From assembly GCF_019084075.1 (NCBI RefSeq), contig NZ_JAHREN010000001.1, forward strand, positions 682,001 through 746,000: DNA of 64,000 nucleotides, read 5' to 3'. The position numbers and the translations under genes are program-made. Of the stretch, positions 38,566 to 48,613 are shown one piece after another; position 1 is the stretch's first letter; each line of letters starts with the position of its first letter. Source of the stretch: Siccirubricoccus sp. G192. GTDB lineage: Bacteria > Pseudomonadota > Alphaproteobacteria > Acetobacterales > Acetobacteraceae. The notes under the pieces are model-generated. The model searched no databases and had not been told where the DNA came from. It saw only the letters and a program-made list of their open reading frames with translations.

Positions 38566-40229
38566 CGATGAACCTCGCCCCCGTCACCTTCCCCTCCGCA
38601 TCGCGGCGGTTCTCGGCGGCGATGCGGCCGCGCAGCCCCTCCACGATCTGCCGGCTGATGGAAAGGCCGAGGCCGGAATGCTTGCCGAATTGCTCGCCAT
38701 GCGGGCGTTCGGAATAAAAGCGTTCGAAGATCCCCTCCAGCTTCGCCTCGGGGATGCCCGGCCCCTCATCCTCCACCACCACCTCCACCCAGGTGCCGGT
38801 CGGGCGGGCGCGGACCCGGACCCGGCTTTCCTGCGCGCCTCCCCTGGGGCTGAAGGAGAGCGCATTGCCCAGCAGGTTGCGGAAGACCTGCACCAGCCGG
38901 CCCTCGACGCCACGCACCACCAGCCGGCCCGGCGGCGCCTCCAGCTCCACCACCGGGTCGCCCTCGGCCCGCGTCGCCTGGTGCAGCTCGACCAGGGTGG
39001 AAAGGATCGGCGCCACATCCACCGGCACCGCGACGGTGCGCGAGAGTTCGGCATCGACGCGCGAGGAGTCGCTGATATCGGCGATCAGCCGGTCCATCCG
39101 CACCGCGTCATCGGCGATGATCGCCAGCAGGCGGCGCTGCTGCTCCGGGTTCTCGATGCGGCGCAGCGTCTCGATCGCGCTGCGCACGCTGGTCAGCGGG
39201 TTGCGGAGCTCATGCGCCACATCCGCGGCGAAGCGCTCATTGGTGTCGATCCGCGCCCAGAGGTCGCGGGCCGCCGATTGCAGGTCGCGCGCCAGGATGC
39301 CGATCTCGTCCCGCCGCGCCAGCAGGGCAGGCGGCACGCTGCCGGCGCGCCCCTCGCCCTGGCGCATCGCCGCGGCGGCGCCGGCCAATTGCATGATCGG
39401 GCTGGCCAGGGTCTGCGCCAGGTAGAGCGAGAGCAGCACGGTCAGCAGCAGGGCCAGCGCGAAGATGCCGAGCACGCTGGCGCGGATCTCGAACAGGCGC
39501 TGGTCCACCTCCCGCGCCTCGCGGGTCAGCAGCACGATGCCGACGGACTGGTTGCCGCGCCGCGCCGGCTCCGCCACCGAGACCAGCAGCCGGCCATCCG
39601 CGGTGCGGCGGATATAGGGCGTGACGCCGCCCTCCAGCGCCAGCCGCAATTCCTCCCGCCGGTCCGGGCCGAGATTGGGCTGCCAGTCGAAGGAGGGGGC
39701 GTTGGGATTGACATCCACCACCAGATCGTCCCGCCCATCGCGCGGGACCAGGCCGACGAGACGGTCGTAGAGGCCCGCGATGCCGGTGGAGAAGGCGCCG
39801 CGCGGCTCCGGCGGCGGCAGCGGCTCGGTCACCACGGCGCCGCCGGACCCCTCCCGCACCCGGCTATCGGCCACCACCAGGCCGGTATTGTCGAAGAGCC
39901 TGGCCTGGGTATTGGGCGAGGGATCGACCAGGCGCCGCAGCAGCGGCCGGGCGGCTTCCGGCACCAGGGTGGCGCGGTCGTCCTGCACCCGCGTCGCGGC
40001 CTCGGCGATGGCGCCGGCATAGATGCGGGCCTGAGTGCGCATCGCCTCCACCTCGGCCGCCAGCAGCCCGTTCTGGTACTGGTCGAGGTAGAGCATGGCG
40101 GCGGCCAGCAGCGCCGGCGGCAGGGCATTCAGCAGCAGGATGCGGCGCAGCAGCGGCGAGACCCAACGCCGGCGGGGCGGCGGTGGCGCCTTGTTCGGCC
40201 ATGGTCGTCGGGAGGGGGGCCTCCGGCAT
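38546..40229 (-). CDS. chvG: ChvG-type membrane sensor histidine kinase (N-terminal frameshift)
   Basis: ChvG senses envelope conditions (acid pH in Agrobacterium) and phosphorylates ChvI. Membrane helices LLRRILLLNALPPALLAAAM and VLGIFALALLLTVLLSLYLA bracket a periplasmic region with TQARLFDNTGLVVADSRV. The phosphoacceptor is FAADVAHELRNPLTSVRSAI; the ATPase has NLLGNALSFSP, VEDEGPGIP and GKHSGLGLSISRQIV. The first 20 codons are in another frame: a four-G run at 40174-40177 has one base too many, and with it removed ATG 40229 reads into the protein (about 560 residues). Its 3' end is duplicated downstream. Confidence 0.9.
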
Positions 40230-40349
40230 CGGTGTTCCTTATGGTCTGGCCGGCACCCCGCTGCCGCCTGTTCCGGGCGCCCGGCAATGAAGCCTGGGCC
40301 AGGGCAGCCCGGCCGCCGATTCGCCGATCCCGAAGCCCGTCGGCGAAGT

Positions 40350-40661
40350 TCAGGGGCAGGATGCCAGGGCCGCACCCGCAGGCTGCGGCGCGGAAGGGGC
40401 GTGATCGCCCGGGCCGCCCACCCCGCCAAGCCGCGCCCGGCCCTGCGGCGTCAGCACCACCCGGGCCTCGGCCATCCTGCGGGCGCCGCTGCCGTCGATG
40501 CGGATGAGCCCGTCGCCGATGGCATCCTCCCAGATCGACAGGCGGGGGCAACTGCTCCGCCAGGCCTCCATGGCCTCCGCATAGTCATGGGTGCCGCCCG
40601 CCACCCAGGCGAGGAACTGCGCCATGAGAAGATCGGCTGCCGATGCCGGCTGTCCTTGCAT
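40350..40661 (-). CDS. small conserved-looking protein between chvG and chvI
   Basis: A 103-residue protein I do not recognise. SAADLLMAQFLAWVAGGTHD, YAEAMEAWRSSCPRLSIWED and AEARVVLTPQGRARLG suggest a compact helical domain, the last block resembling the end of a winged helix. It starts 10 bases after the chvI stop and lies 120 bases before chvG, so all three are likely cotranscribed. It might modulate the two-component pair; that is inference from place alone. Confidence 0.7.
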   Translation of the reverse strand: MQGQPASAADLLMAQFLAWVAGGTHDYAEAMEAWRSSCPRLSIWEDAIGDGLIRIDGSGARRMAEARVVLTPQGRARLGGVGGPGDHAPSAPQPAGAALASCP

Positions 40662-40671
40662 GCGGAACCTC

Positions 40672-41373
40672 CTAATTCTCCTTGTAGCGGTAGCCGATGC
40701 CGTAGAGCGTCTCGATCTGCGCGAATTCCTCGTCCGCCTGGCGGAATTTGCGGCGGACGCGCTTCACATGGCTGTCGATGGTGCGGTCATCCACATAGAT
40801 GTTCTCGCCATAGGCGGCATCGATCAGCTGGTCGCGGTTCTTGACCATGCCCGGCCGCAGCGCCAGCGCCTTCACCAGCAGGAATTCGGTGACGGTGAGC
40901 TGGATGTCGTGGCCCTTCCAGACGCAGGTATGCTTGGTTTCGTCCAGCACCAGGTCGCCGCGGACGATAACGCCGCCGGCCGGGGTGCCGCTGCCCTCGG
41001 CGCGGGACACCTCGTTCCGCCGCAGCAGGGTGCGGATGCGCTCCAGCAGCAGGCGCTGGCTGAAGGGCTTGGTGATGTAGTCGTCGGCCCCGAGCCTGAG
41101 CCCCATCAGCTCGTCCACCTCCTCGTCCTTGGAGGTCAGGAACACCACCGGCATGGCGGAGCGCTGGCGCAGCCGCTGCAACAACTCCATCCCGTCCATA
41201 CGGGGCATCTTGATGTCGAGCACCGCGAGGTCCGCCGGCCGGGCCAGCAGGCCCTGCAGGGCGCTCTCGCCATCTGTATAGGTGCGGACGGTGAAGCCCT
41301 CCTGCTCCAGGGTCATGGTGACGGAGGTCAGGATGTTGCGATCATCATCCACCAGGGCGATCGTAGCTGGCAT
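40672..41373 (-). CDS. chvI: ChvI-type OmpR-family response regulator
   Basis: A 233-residue regulator. The receiver has DDD at residues 9-11, phosphoacceptor Asp in [20 protein letters not shown] and the conserved Lys in [17 protein letters not shown]. The C-terminal winged helix reads [39 protein letters not shown] and [14 protein letters not shown], close to ChvI/ExoS-partner proteins. It controls envelope and exopolysaccharide genes in relatives. It is divergent from the HugZ-like gene, with pckA beyond it. Confidence 0.94.
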   Translation of the reverse strand: MPATIALVDDDRNILTSVTMTLEQEGFTVRTYTDGESALQGLLARPADLAVLDIKMPRMDGMELLQRLRQRSAMPVVFLTSKDEEVDELMGLRLGADDYITKPFSQRLLLERIRTLLRRNEVSRAEGSGTPAGGVIVRGDLVLDETKHTCVWKGHDIQLTVTEFLLVKALALRPGMVKNRDQLIDAAYGENIYVDDRTIDSHVKRVRRKFRQADEEFAQIETLYGIGYRYKEN

Positions 41374-41487
41374 CGTCGCGTCTCCGCCGTATCTGTCAGG
41401 TCCGGCATCTGTCGGGTCCCCGGCTGCGCAGGAACCCCCTGGCGGGACAATGGCGGGGAATTGTGGCGCAAGCCGGACGGGAACGAT

Positions 41488-42247
41488 ATGGGCATGGATA
41501 CCCCGCATTTTCACCAGGGCGGCTTCGAGGCGCGGCGCCTGGTGCGGGCGGCGGCGGCCGCGACCCTGGCCACCCAGGCGGCGGGCCAGCCCTTCGCCAG
41601 CCTGGTGACGCCGGCCAGCGCGCCGGATCTCTCGCCTCTGCTGTTCCTGTCCTCGCTCTCGGAACATACCCGACATCTCCGGGCGGAGCCGCGCTGCGCC
41701 CTGCTCTTCGCCGGCGCGGCGGAGGGCAGCAACCCGCAGACCGCCCCGCGCGTGACCCTGACCGGCCAGGCCGCCCCGGTGGCGGAGGCCGAGGTGGCGG
41801 CGCTGAAGGCCCGCTGGCTGGCCCGCCATCCCTATGCCGCGCTCTATGCCGATTTCGCCGATTTCGCCCTTTGGCGCGTGCAATTGGGCGGCGCCCTGCT
41901 GGTCGGCGGCTTCGCCCGGGCAACCCGGCTGCGGCTGGCGGACCTGCTGCCGGACCCGGCGGCAATGGCGGCCATCGCGGCGGCGGAGGCCGGGATCATC
42001 GCACATGTGAATACGGACCATCGGGAGGCCCTGGCGGCGATCGCCATGGGGTTGCTTGGCCAGAAGCCGGGGGGAATGGCAACTGGTGGCGGTGGATGTG
42101 GACGGCGCCGACCTCGCTTCCGGCGAGACGGTCTGCCGCCTGGCCTTCACCGCGCCGGTGGCAGGGCCGGAAGGGGTCCGGGCGGAACTGGTCCGCGCCG
42201 CCCAACCCTCCCACCCAGGCAGGGCCGGGAGCGCTGCCGCGCCTTGA
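41488..42247 (+). CDS. HugZ-like pyridoxamine 5'-phosphate oxidase/DUF2470 protein (frameshifted here)
   Basis: A split-barrel flavin/heme-type protein. Residues 10-150 hold [40 protein letters not shown] and [20 protein letters not shown]. The C-terminal DUF2470 domain has [20 protein letters not shown] six-G run at 42069-42074 has one G too many, after which [20 protein letters not shown] continues; the repaired length is about 252 residues. Relatives degrade or bind heme, but that function is not proven by motif. No SD is obvious; ATG 41488 lies just before the family start. Confidence 0.86.
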
Positions 42248-42427
42248 GCGGGGGTCGCCGCTGGCGCTCCACCAAGGGTTGTATCGCGGGCATCATGGTT
42301 TCGTTGACGGCCCGTGCCCCGGCGCCCTAATTTAGCCGCCAAGCCCATCGAATTGCGAGTTGCCGCGTTGGTGCCGCACCCTGCCCGAGAGCGGGTGCCG
42401 ATACCGCCTGTCGTCTGGAGGAAATTC

Positions 42428-44024
42428 ATGTCCGCGTCCGAGACCGCCCTTGCCGGCACCGGTGTGCCAACCGCACGCACCGTCCATGCCAATCTGACGG
42501 CCCCGGGCCTGGTCGAGCATGCGCTGTGCCGGAAGGAAGGCCGGCTTTCCGCCGATGGCGCCTTTATGGCGGTGACGGGCGTGCATACCGGCCGCTCCGT
42601 CCTGGACAAGTTCGTGGTCGACGACCCGGAGGTGCATGACAGGATCTGGTGGGGCAAGGTCAACCAGCCCATGCCGGTGGAGCGGTTCCAGGGCCTTGCC
42701 GCCCGGGTCCGCGCCTGGCTGGGCGAGCGGCCGGTGCTCTTCACCCAGGACCTCTATGCGGGTGCCGACCCGGCGCATCGCATCCGGGTGCGGCTGGTCA
42801 CCACCAATGCCTGGCACGCGCTGTTCGCCCGCAACATGTTCATCCGCCCGCCGCGGGAGGAGCTCGACGGCTTCACCCCCGACTACACGATCCTGCACGC
42901 CCCGGAATTCGAGACCGACCCGGCGCGGGACGGCTGCCGCAGCGGCACCTGCATCGCGCTGTCCTTCGCCGCGAGAACCGTCCTGATCGCCGGCACCTCC
43001 TATGCCGGGGAGATCAAGAAATCGATCTTCACGGTGATGAACTGGCTGCTGCCGGAGCACGGCGTGCTGCCGATGCATTGCAGCGCCAATCTGGGGAAGG
43101 GCGGCGACACCGCGCTGTTCTTCGGCCTCTCCGGTACCGGCAAGACCACCCTCAGCAGCGACCCCGAGCGCAGCCTGATCGGCGATGACGAGCATGGCTG
43201 GTCCGATACCGGCGTCTTCAATTTCGAGGGTGGCTGCTACGCCAAGGTCATCAAGCTCTCGCGCGAGGCCGAGCCGCAGATCTGGGACGCCTCCCACCGC
43301 TTCGGCGTGGTGCTGGAGAATGTGGTGGGCGACGATTTCGGCGACCTCGACCTCGACGACAATTCGCTGACCGAGAATACCCGGTCCTGCTACCCGCTGG
43401 ATTTCATCCCGAATGCCGTCCGGAGCGGCCGCGGCCCGGTGCCGAAGAACGTGGTGATGCTGACGGCGGATGCCTTCGGCGTGCTGCCGCCCATCGCCAG
43501 GCTGTCCCCGGCGCAGGCCATGTACCACTTCCTGTCGGGCTATACGGCGCGCGTCGCCGGCACCGAGAAGGGATTGGGCAAGGAGCCGCAGGCCACCTTC
43601 TCCACCTGTTTCGGCGCCCCCCTTCCTGCCGCGCCACCCCGAGGTCTACGGGCAGATGCTGTCCGACCTGATCTCGAAGCACGGCGCCGATTGCTGGCTG
43701 GTGAATACCGGCTGGACCGGCGGCGCCTATGGCACGGGCAAGCGCATGAGCATCGCGCATACCCGCGCCCTGCTGCGGGCGGCGCTGGATGGATCGCTCG
43801 CCAGGGCGGAATTCGTGAAGGACCCCTATTTCGGCCTGATGATCCCGAAATCCCTGCCCGGCGTGCCGGCCGAGGTGCTGAACCCGCGCGAGACCTGGGC
43901 GGACAAGGCCGCCTATGACCGCACGGCGAAGGAACTGGTTGGCCGCTTCGAGAAGAATTTCGAAAGCTTCGCGGGCACGGTGGGCGAGGATGTGAAGGCC
44001 GTCGCCATCCGGACCGCCGCATGA
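42428..44024 (+). CDS. pckA: phosphoenolpyruvate carboxykinase (ATP) (frameshifted here)
   Basis: PckA makes phosphoenolpyruvate from oxaloacetate and ATP, the first step of gluconeogenesis. It shows [57 protein letters not shown] and the kinase loop [16 protein letters not shown], with metal-binding [21 protein letters not shown] six-C run at 43617-43622 has one extra base; then [20 protein letters not shown] continues. Repaired length is about 531 residues, normal. GGAGG lies about 10 bases before ATG 42428. It neighbours chvI as in many alphaproteobacteria, where the pair is often linked. Confidence 0.94.
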
Positions 44025-44413
44025 TGCCGGGCGGCCAGCAGCGGATCGCCGGCACGAATGTGCTGGGCGGGCCGCTGCTGCCCTGCTCGGTGGCGCCACT
44101 GACCGGCTTCTTCCGCGACGGCTGCTGCAATACCGGGCCGGAGGATCACGGGCTGCATGTGGTCTGCGTCGAGGTGACGGCGGATTTCCTGGCCTTCAGC
44201 CAGTCCCGCGGCAATGACCTGATGACGCCGATCCCGGAATACGGCTTCCCCGGCCTCACCCCCGGCGACCGCTGGTGCCTCTGCGCCGCGCGCTGGGAGG
44301 AGGCGCGCCGCGCCGGCATGGCGCCGCATGTGCTGCTGGAGGCGACGCATCTGGCGGCGTTGCAGGTGGTCAGCCTGGAGAATCTGAAGGCCCACGCGCT
44401 CGATCTGCAATAG
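44021..44413 (+). CDS. DUF2237 family protein
   Basis: A 130-residue protein with [40 protein letters not shown] and [20 protein letters not shown], the DUF2237 pattern. Several conserved Cys (CCNTG, WCLC) could bind metal. Function unknown. It overlaps the pckA stop by four bases, showing cotranscription. Confidence 0.88.
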   Translation: MMPGGQQRIAGTNVLGGPLLPCSVAPLTGFFRDGCCNTGPEDHGLHVVCVEVTADFLAFSQSRGNDLMTPIPEYGFPGLTPGDRWCLCAARWEEARRAGMAPHVLLEATHLAALQVVSLENLKAHALDLQ

Positions 44414-44766
44414 GGCGGGCGCCCCCGGCACACGGCTGCGCGTGCAAACCGATTCGTGAGGCGAACGGCGCCGGAAGGCTGATACCGTAGCGGCATGCGG
44501 GGGGCCTGACCACTCCAGGCCCTGCTTGTCGGTGCAGGGCCTCACTGCGCCAGCCTCCCTATCTCGCGGTGCCCCCCCGGGTGCTCATCATCGCCGCGAG
44601 GGTGGGCAAGTCCGGTCAGGCGGCGGTGGATCAACCGGAGCGAGCGATCCGCCGCCGGTGGTACGGAGAAGGCTGGCAACCGGCCTGGGTATTCGTCGGC
44701 CGCGTCGCGTGCGTAGGGCGCGGCCGGCGATGCACAGGGCGGAAGGCCGGTGGCCAGCGGCTCCGG
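44414..44766 (+). other. gene-free stretch between pckA operon and pheA
   Basis: About 350 bases between a plus-strand gene end and a minus-strand gene end. No frame has family similarity or a good start. A strong hairpin lies within it, and C/G homopolymer runs are frequent. I see no RNA gene. Confidence 0.5.
44517..44542. terminator. hairpin between convergent operons
   Basis: A perfect 9-base inverted repeat, AGGCCCTGC, 8-base loop TTGTCGGT, then GCAGGGCCT. It lies about 100 bases after the DUF2237 stop, between convergent genes. There is no T-run after it, so the terminator call is tentative. Confidence 0.5.
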
Positions 44767-45618
44767 CTACGCCCGCCCCTGATGCTCCAGCCGGTAGCGA
44801 TGCGCCGGATAGGTGCCGAGCACGCGCATCTCGCGGGAGAAGAATTCCAGCTCCTCCAGCGCCCGCCGCACCGCGGGCTGCTCCGGGTGGCCATCCACAT
44901 CGGCCAGGAATTGCGTGGCGGTGAACTCGCCGTCCAGCATGTAGCTTTCGAGCTTGGTCATGTTCACGCCATTGGTGGCGAAGCCGCCCAGCGCCTTGTA
45001 GAGCGCGGCCGGGATGTTGCGCACGCGGAAGACGAAGGTGGTCACGCAATCCGGCGCATCCGCCGGCGGCAGGCGCGATTCCAGGGCGCAGACATAGAAG
45101 CGCGTGGTGTTGTGCGCCGCGTCCTCCACATTGCGCCGCAGGATCTCCAGCCCGTAGATCTCGGCGGCCAGGGCCGAGGCGATCGCCGCATCCTCCACCC
45201 CGCCGCGTTCGGCGATGAGATGCGCGGCACCCGCGGTATCGGCCTCGATCACCGGCTCCAGATGCAGCTCCCGCAGGATGTTCCGCACCTGGCCGAGCGC
45301 CACCGGATGGCTATGGGCGCGCCGCAGCGTCGCCAGGCTGGCGCCGCGCGGCGCCAGCAGGCAATGCTCCACCCGCTCGAAATGCTCGCCCACCACCGAG
45401 AGGCCGCTGTCGGGCAGCAGGCGGTGGATATCCGGCACCCGGCCGGCGAGCGAGTTTTCGCAGGGCAGCATGGCCAGCCGCGCCTGGCCGGCGCGTACCG
45501 CATCCATCGCCGCCTCGAAGCTCGGGCAGGGCAGGGTGGTCCAGCCGGGATAGGCGTCGCGGCAGGCCAGGTCGGAATAGGCGCCGGAGAGGCCCTGGAA
45601 GGCGATGGTATCGGTCAT
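44767..45618 (-). CDS. pheA: prephenate dehydratase
   Basis: A 283-residue monofunctional prephenate dehydratase that makes phenylpyruvate for phenylalanine synthesis. Family blocks: IAFQGLSGAYSDLACRDAYP, the ENS site in AMLPCENSLAGRVPDIHRLL, and NTTRFYVCALE. The C-terminal ACT domain has TTFVFRVRNIPAALYKALGG and MTKLESYMLDGEFTATQF, the ESRP-type Phe-binding site. Its ATG at 45618 overlaps the kdsB stop by four bases. Confidence 0.95.
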   Translation of the reverse strand: MTDTIAFQGLSGAYSDLACRDAYPGWTTLPCPSFEAAMDAVRAGQARLAMLPCENSLAGRVPDIHRLLPDSGLSVVGEHFERVEHCLLAPRGASLATLRRAHSHPVALGQVRNILRELHLEPVIEADTAGAAHLIAERGGVEDAAIASALAAEIYGLEILRRNVEDAAHNTTRFYVCALESRLPPADAPDCVTTFVFRVRNIPAALYKALGGFATNGVNMTKLESYMLDGEFTATQFLADVDGHPEQPAVRRALEELEFFSREMRVLGTYPAHRYRLEHQGRA

Positions 45619-46376
45619 GCCCGGCTCCCCCTGGCCAGCGCGGCGCGGGCCCGCTCCAGATCGGCCGGCGTATCCACGCCGAAGGGGGCATGCGCCACCC
45701 GCGCCACGGCGATTCGCATGCCGGCTTCCAGCGCCCGCAATTGCTCCAGCCGCTCGCGGGTCTCCAGCGGGCTGGCGGGGAGCGCTACGAAACGCTCCAG
45801 CGCGGCGCGACGGAAGGCATAGAGGCCGATATGGTGCCAGAGCGGCCCCTCGCCCGAAGGCACCGCGACGCGCGAGAAATAGAGCGCCGGCGCCACCTCG
45901 GCCCCTTCGGGGAAGGCGCAGGCGCATTTCACCACGGAGGGCGCCCCGGCCTCCTCGGCGGATTCGATCGGCGCGACCAGGCTGGCGATGTCCACCCCGG
46001 GGTCGGCCAGCGGCGCCAGCACGGCGCGGAGAAAATCCGGAGGCAGGGTCGGCAGGTCGCCCTGCAGGTTCACTACCACGTCATGCCGCCCGGCCGGGTC
46101 CAGCGCATCGAGCGCCAGCTTCACCCGGTCCGTGCCGCTCGGCAGATCGGCCTCCACCAGGACCGCGGTGCCGCCGGCGGCCTGCACCGCCGCCATGATT
46201 TCAGGCTCCGCGGCGGCCACCGCGACGGGGCCGATGCCGGCCTCCCGCGCGCGGTCGAGCACATGCAGGATCATCGGCCTGCCGCCGATCCCGGCCAGCG
46301 GCTTGCCGGGCAGGCGGGTGCTCGCCATGCGGGCGGGGATGAGGATGATGGGGTTCACGGCGGCCAAGGTATCCAT
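45615..46376 (-). CDS. kdsB: 3-deoxy-manno-octulosonate cytidylyltransferase
   Basis: KdsB activates Kdo with CTP for lipopolysaccharide inner-core synthesis. The 253-residue protein opens PIILIPARMASTRLPGKPLA, then GIGGRPMILHVLDRAREAGI, ADLPSGTDRVKLALDAL and VVNLQGDLPTLPPDFLRAV, the nucleotidyltransferase core. WHHIGLYAFRRAALERFVAL is near the C-terminus. Kdo lipid A is implied, so a Gram-negative outer membrane. It is upstream of pheA and divergent from the cytochrome gene. Confidence 0.95.
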   Translation of the reverse strand: MDTLAAVNPIILIPARMASTRLPGKPLAGIGGRPMILHVLDRAREAGIGPVAVAAAEPEIMAAVQAAGGTAVLVEADLPSGTDRVKLALDALDPAGRHDVVVNLQGDLPTLPPDFLRAVLAPLADPGVDIASLVAPIESAEEAGAPSVVKCACAFPEGAEVAPALYFSRVAVPSGEGPLWHHIGLYAFRRAALERFVALPASPLETRERLEQLRALEAGMRIAVARVAHAPFGVDTPADLERARAALARGSRA

Positions 46377-46518
46377 GCGGGAAGGGCGGTTGATGGATCG
46401 CGGGGCGGGCACTATGGTCCGCGCGCTTCTAGTCGAGGCGGTCCCACCGCGCAAACGGGTTGCGAACCTGGGCGCGGGCCGGCGGCCGCCCGATCCCTGA
46501 TTGGAGATTGCGTCCGGC

Positions 46519-47056
46519 ATGGCCAGCATGGAGGTCAACAAGGCGTCCGCCGCCGTTCTCACGGCCGGCATCGCCTTCATGGTGACGGGGCTGATCGGGG
46601 GGCCTCCTGGTCCATCCCGACAGGCCGCATGAAAGCGCCATCCAGATCGGCGAGGTCGCCGCGACCCAGGCCACCCAGGCCCCGGCCGCCCCCGCGCCGC
46701 TGGAGCCGATCACGCCGCTGCTGGCCAGCGCCAATGTGGCGAATGGCGAGGCGCTGGCGAAGCGGCTCTGCGCCTCCTGCCACAGCTTCAACCAGGGCGG
46801 GCGGACCGGCGTGGGGCCGAATCTCTACGGCATCGTCGGCGCGCCGCATGGCCATGTGGAGGGCTTCAATTACTCCGCGGCGATCAAGGGCAAGCAGGGC
46901 CCCTGGAACTACGAGGAGCTGAACGAGTGGCTGCATAAGCCCAGCACCTACGCGCCCGGCACCCGGATGGCCTTCGCCGGCATCAGCAACACGCAGCAGC
47001 GGGCGGATGTGATCGCCTATCTGAAGAGCATCTCCCCGAACGCGCCGGCGCCCTGA
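46519..47056 (+). CDS. cycM: membrane-anchored cytochrome c, CycM-like (frameshifted here)
   Basis: A class I cytochrome c of about 178 residues with an N-terminal anchor, VNKASAAVLTAGIAFMVTGL. A six-G run at 46597-46602 has one extra base; the second frame reads VHPDRPHESAIQIGEVAA, a Pro/Ala linker, and the heme domain LAKRLCASCHSFNQGGRTGV. The axial Met is near PGTRMAFAGI. Such cytochromes carry electrons from complex III to an oxidase on the periplasmic face. It is 5 bases before the hisN gene. Confidence 0.88.
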
Positions 47057-47061
47057 CGGGC

Positions 47062-47847
47062 ATGGCGGTGGCCGGGCCGGAACTGCTGGCTGCGGCGGAA
47101 GCGGCGGCGGATGCCGCCGGGGCGGTGATCCGGCCGCTGTTCCGCTCGGCCCTGCTGGTCGAGGCCAAGGGCGATGCCAGCCCGGTGACGGAAGCCGACC
47201 GGCAGGCTGAATGCGCGATGCGGGCCCTGCTGCGGCAACGCTTCCCGGACCATGGCCTCTGGGGCGAGGAATTCGGCGCCGACCGCGCCGATGCGGAATT
47301 CCTCTGGGTGCTGGACCCGATCGACGGCACCCGCGCCTTCGTCACCGGCAGGCCGCTGTTCGGCACGCTGATCGGCCTGCTGCATCGCGGCCGCCCGGTG
47401 CTCGGCCTGATCGACCAGCCGGTGACGGGCGAGCGCTGGATCGGCCTGGCGGGCGAGGCGACGCGCTTCCGCTCGCCGCTCGGCGGCACCCCGCGTTGCC
47501 GGCCCTGCCCCCGCCTGGCCGAGGCCGAACTCTCCTGCACCAGCCCCGACATGTTCACCCCGGCGGACCGGCCGGGCTTCGAGCGGCTGCGGGGCGCCGC
47601 CCGGCGCGTCACCTGGGGTGGCGACTGCTATGCCTATGGGCTGCTGGCGCTGGGCCTGGTGGATGTGGTGGCGGAGAGCACCATGAAGCCCTGGGACTGG
47701 GCGGCGCTGGTCCCGGTGGTGGAGGGAGCCGGGGGCTGCGTGACCGGCTGGGACGGCAGGCCGCTCACGCTGGAGAGCGATGGGCGCGTGCTGGCGCTGG
47801 GCGACCCGGCACTGCTGCCGGAGGCGACCGCACTCCTCATGGGGTGA
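47062..47847 (+). CDS. hisN: inositol-monophosphatase-family histidinol phosphatase
   Basis: A 261-residue phosphatase of the IMPase family. Metal and catalytic residues lie in SPVTEADRQAECAMRALLRQ, WGEEFGA, WVLDPIDGTRAFVTGRPLF, and MKPWDWAALVPVVEGAGGCV. The HisN branch, which makes histidinol from its phosphate, is indicated by the RAFVTG loop and length, but other IMPases share the same motifs. It overlaps the trpF gene on the other strand by 11 bases. Confidence 0.88.
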   Translation: MAVAGPELLAAAEAAADAAGAVIRPLFRSALLVEAKGDASPVTEADRQAECAMRALLRQRFPDHGLWGEEFGADRADAEFLWVLDPIDGTRAFVTGRPLFGTLIGLLHRGRPVLGLIDQPVTGERWIGLAGEATRFRSPLGGTPRCRPCPRLAEAELSCTSPDMFTPADRPGFERLRGAARRVTWGGDCYAYGLLALGLVDVVAESTMKPWDWAALVPVVEGAGGCVTGWDGRPLTLESDGRVLALGDPALLPEATALLMG

Positions 47848-48509
47848 CGGGCGGCAGCGCCGAAAGCGCTGCCCTGGCCTTGCCGAGGAAGGCCCGCATG
47901 GCCGAGGGGTCCTTCGCGCCATCGGCGGTTTCCACCCCCGAATTGACATCCACGCCAGAAGGCCGCACGGCCCGGATCGCCGCCTCGACATTCCCCGGCC
48001 GGAGCCCGCCGGCGAGGTAGAGCGGCAGCGGCGCGACGGATTGCGCGATGGCCCGGCTGATCGACCAGTCATGGGTCCTGCCGGTGCCGCCGAGCCGCTC
48101 CGGGGTCCTGGAATCCAGCAGGAGCGCCTGCGCCACGCCCTGGTAGGCCCGGGCATGGCGCATGGCCTCGGGGCCCGTGACATGGATCGCCTTGATGAGC
48201 CGGCGCCCCGGCAGCAGCCGGGCGAGTTGCCGCATCTGGTCCACCGGCAGGTCGTCCTGCACCTGAACCGCCCTGACGCCGATAGCATCGGCGAGCCCCG
48301 CGATGGCGCCGGCATCGAGCAGATGCGTGACCATGACGCTCTCGATTCCCCCCCGGCAGGCCCTGGACGATGGCCCTGGCCCTGTGCTCGTCCACCCCAT
48401 CCTCGGCCCGGTGGGTGAGGCCGACCAGGAAGCCGAGCGCCGTCGCGCCGCAGGCGAACGCGGCTTCGGCTTCCGCCTCGTTCCGGATGCCGCAGATCTT
48501 CAGGAACAT
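47837..48509 (-). CDS. trpF: phosphoribosylanthranilate isomerase (frameshifted here)
   Basis: TrpF converts phosphoribosylanthranilate in tryptophan synthesis. It opens LKICGIRNEAEAEAAFACGA with the catalytic Cys, continues with GFLVGLTHRAEDGVDEHRAR, then the frame breaks at a seven-C run, 48348-48354, where one base is extra. The rest reads IESVMVTHLLDAGAIAGLAD, GVRAVQVQDDLP, GGTGRTHDWSISRAIAQSVA (catalytic Asp) and SGVDVNSGVE. Repaired length is about 223 residues. The lone trpF is not next to trpB or trpA, so it could also be a paralogue. Confidence 0.88.
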
Positions 48510-48613
48510 GGCGGCAGGCTCCGGTCGCTGCGGTCCGCTCCACGGCAAACCTATAGCAGGTGCAGGCTTCCGGCGCGGTTGCCCAAGCGGGTCCGAACCC
48601 CCATCCTCCGGAG

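Noticed and set aside
44526-44924. Plus-strand frame over the region before pheA
   Set aside because: It lacks a ribosome site, has low-complexity translation and runs antisense into the pheA gene.
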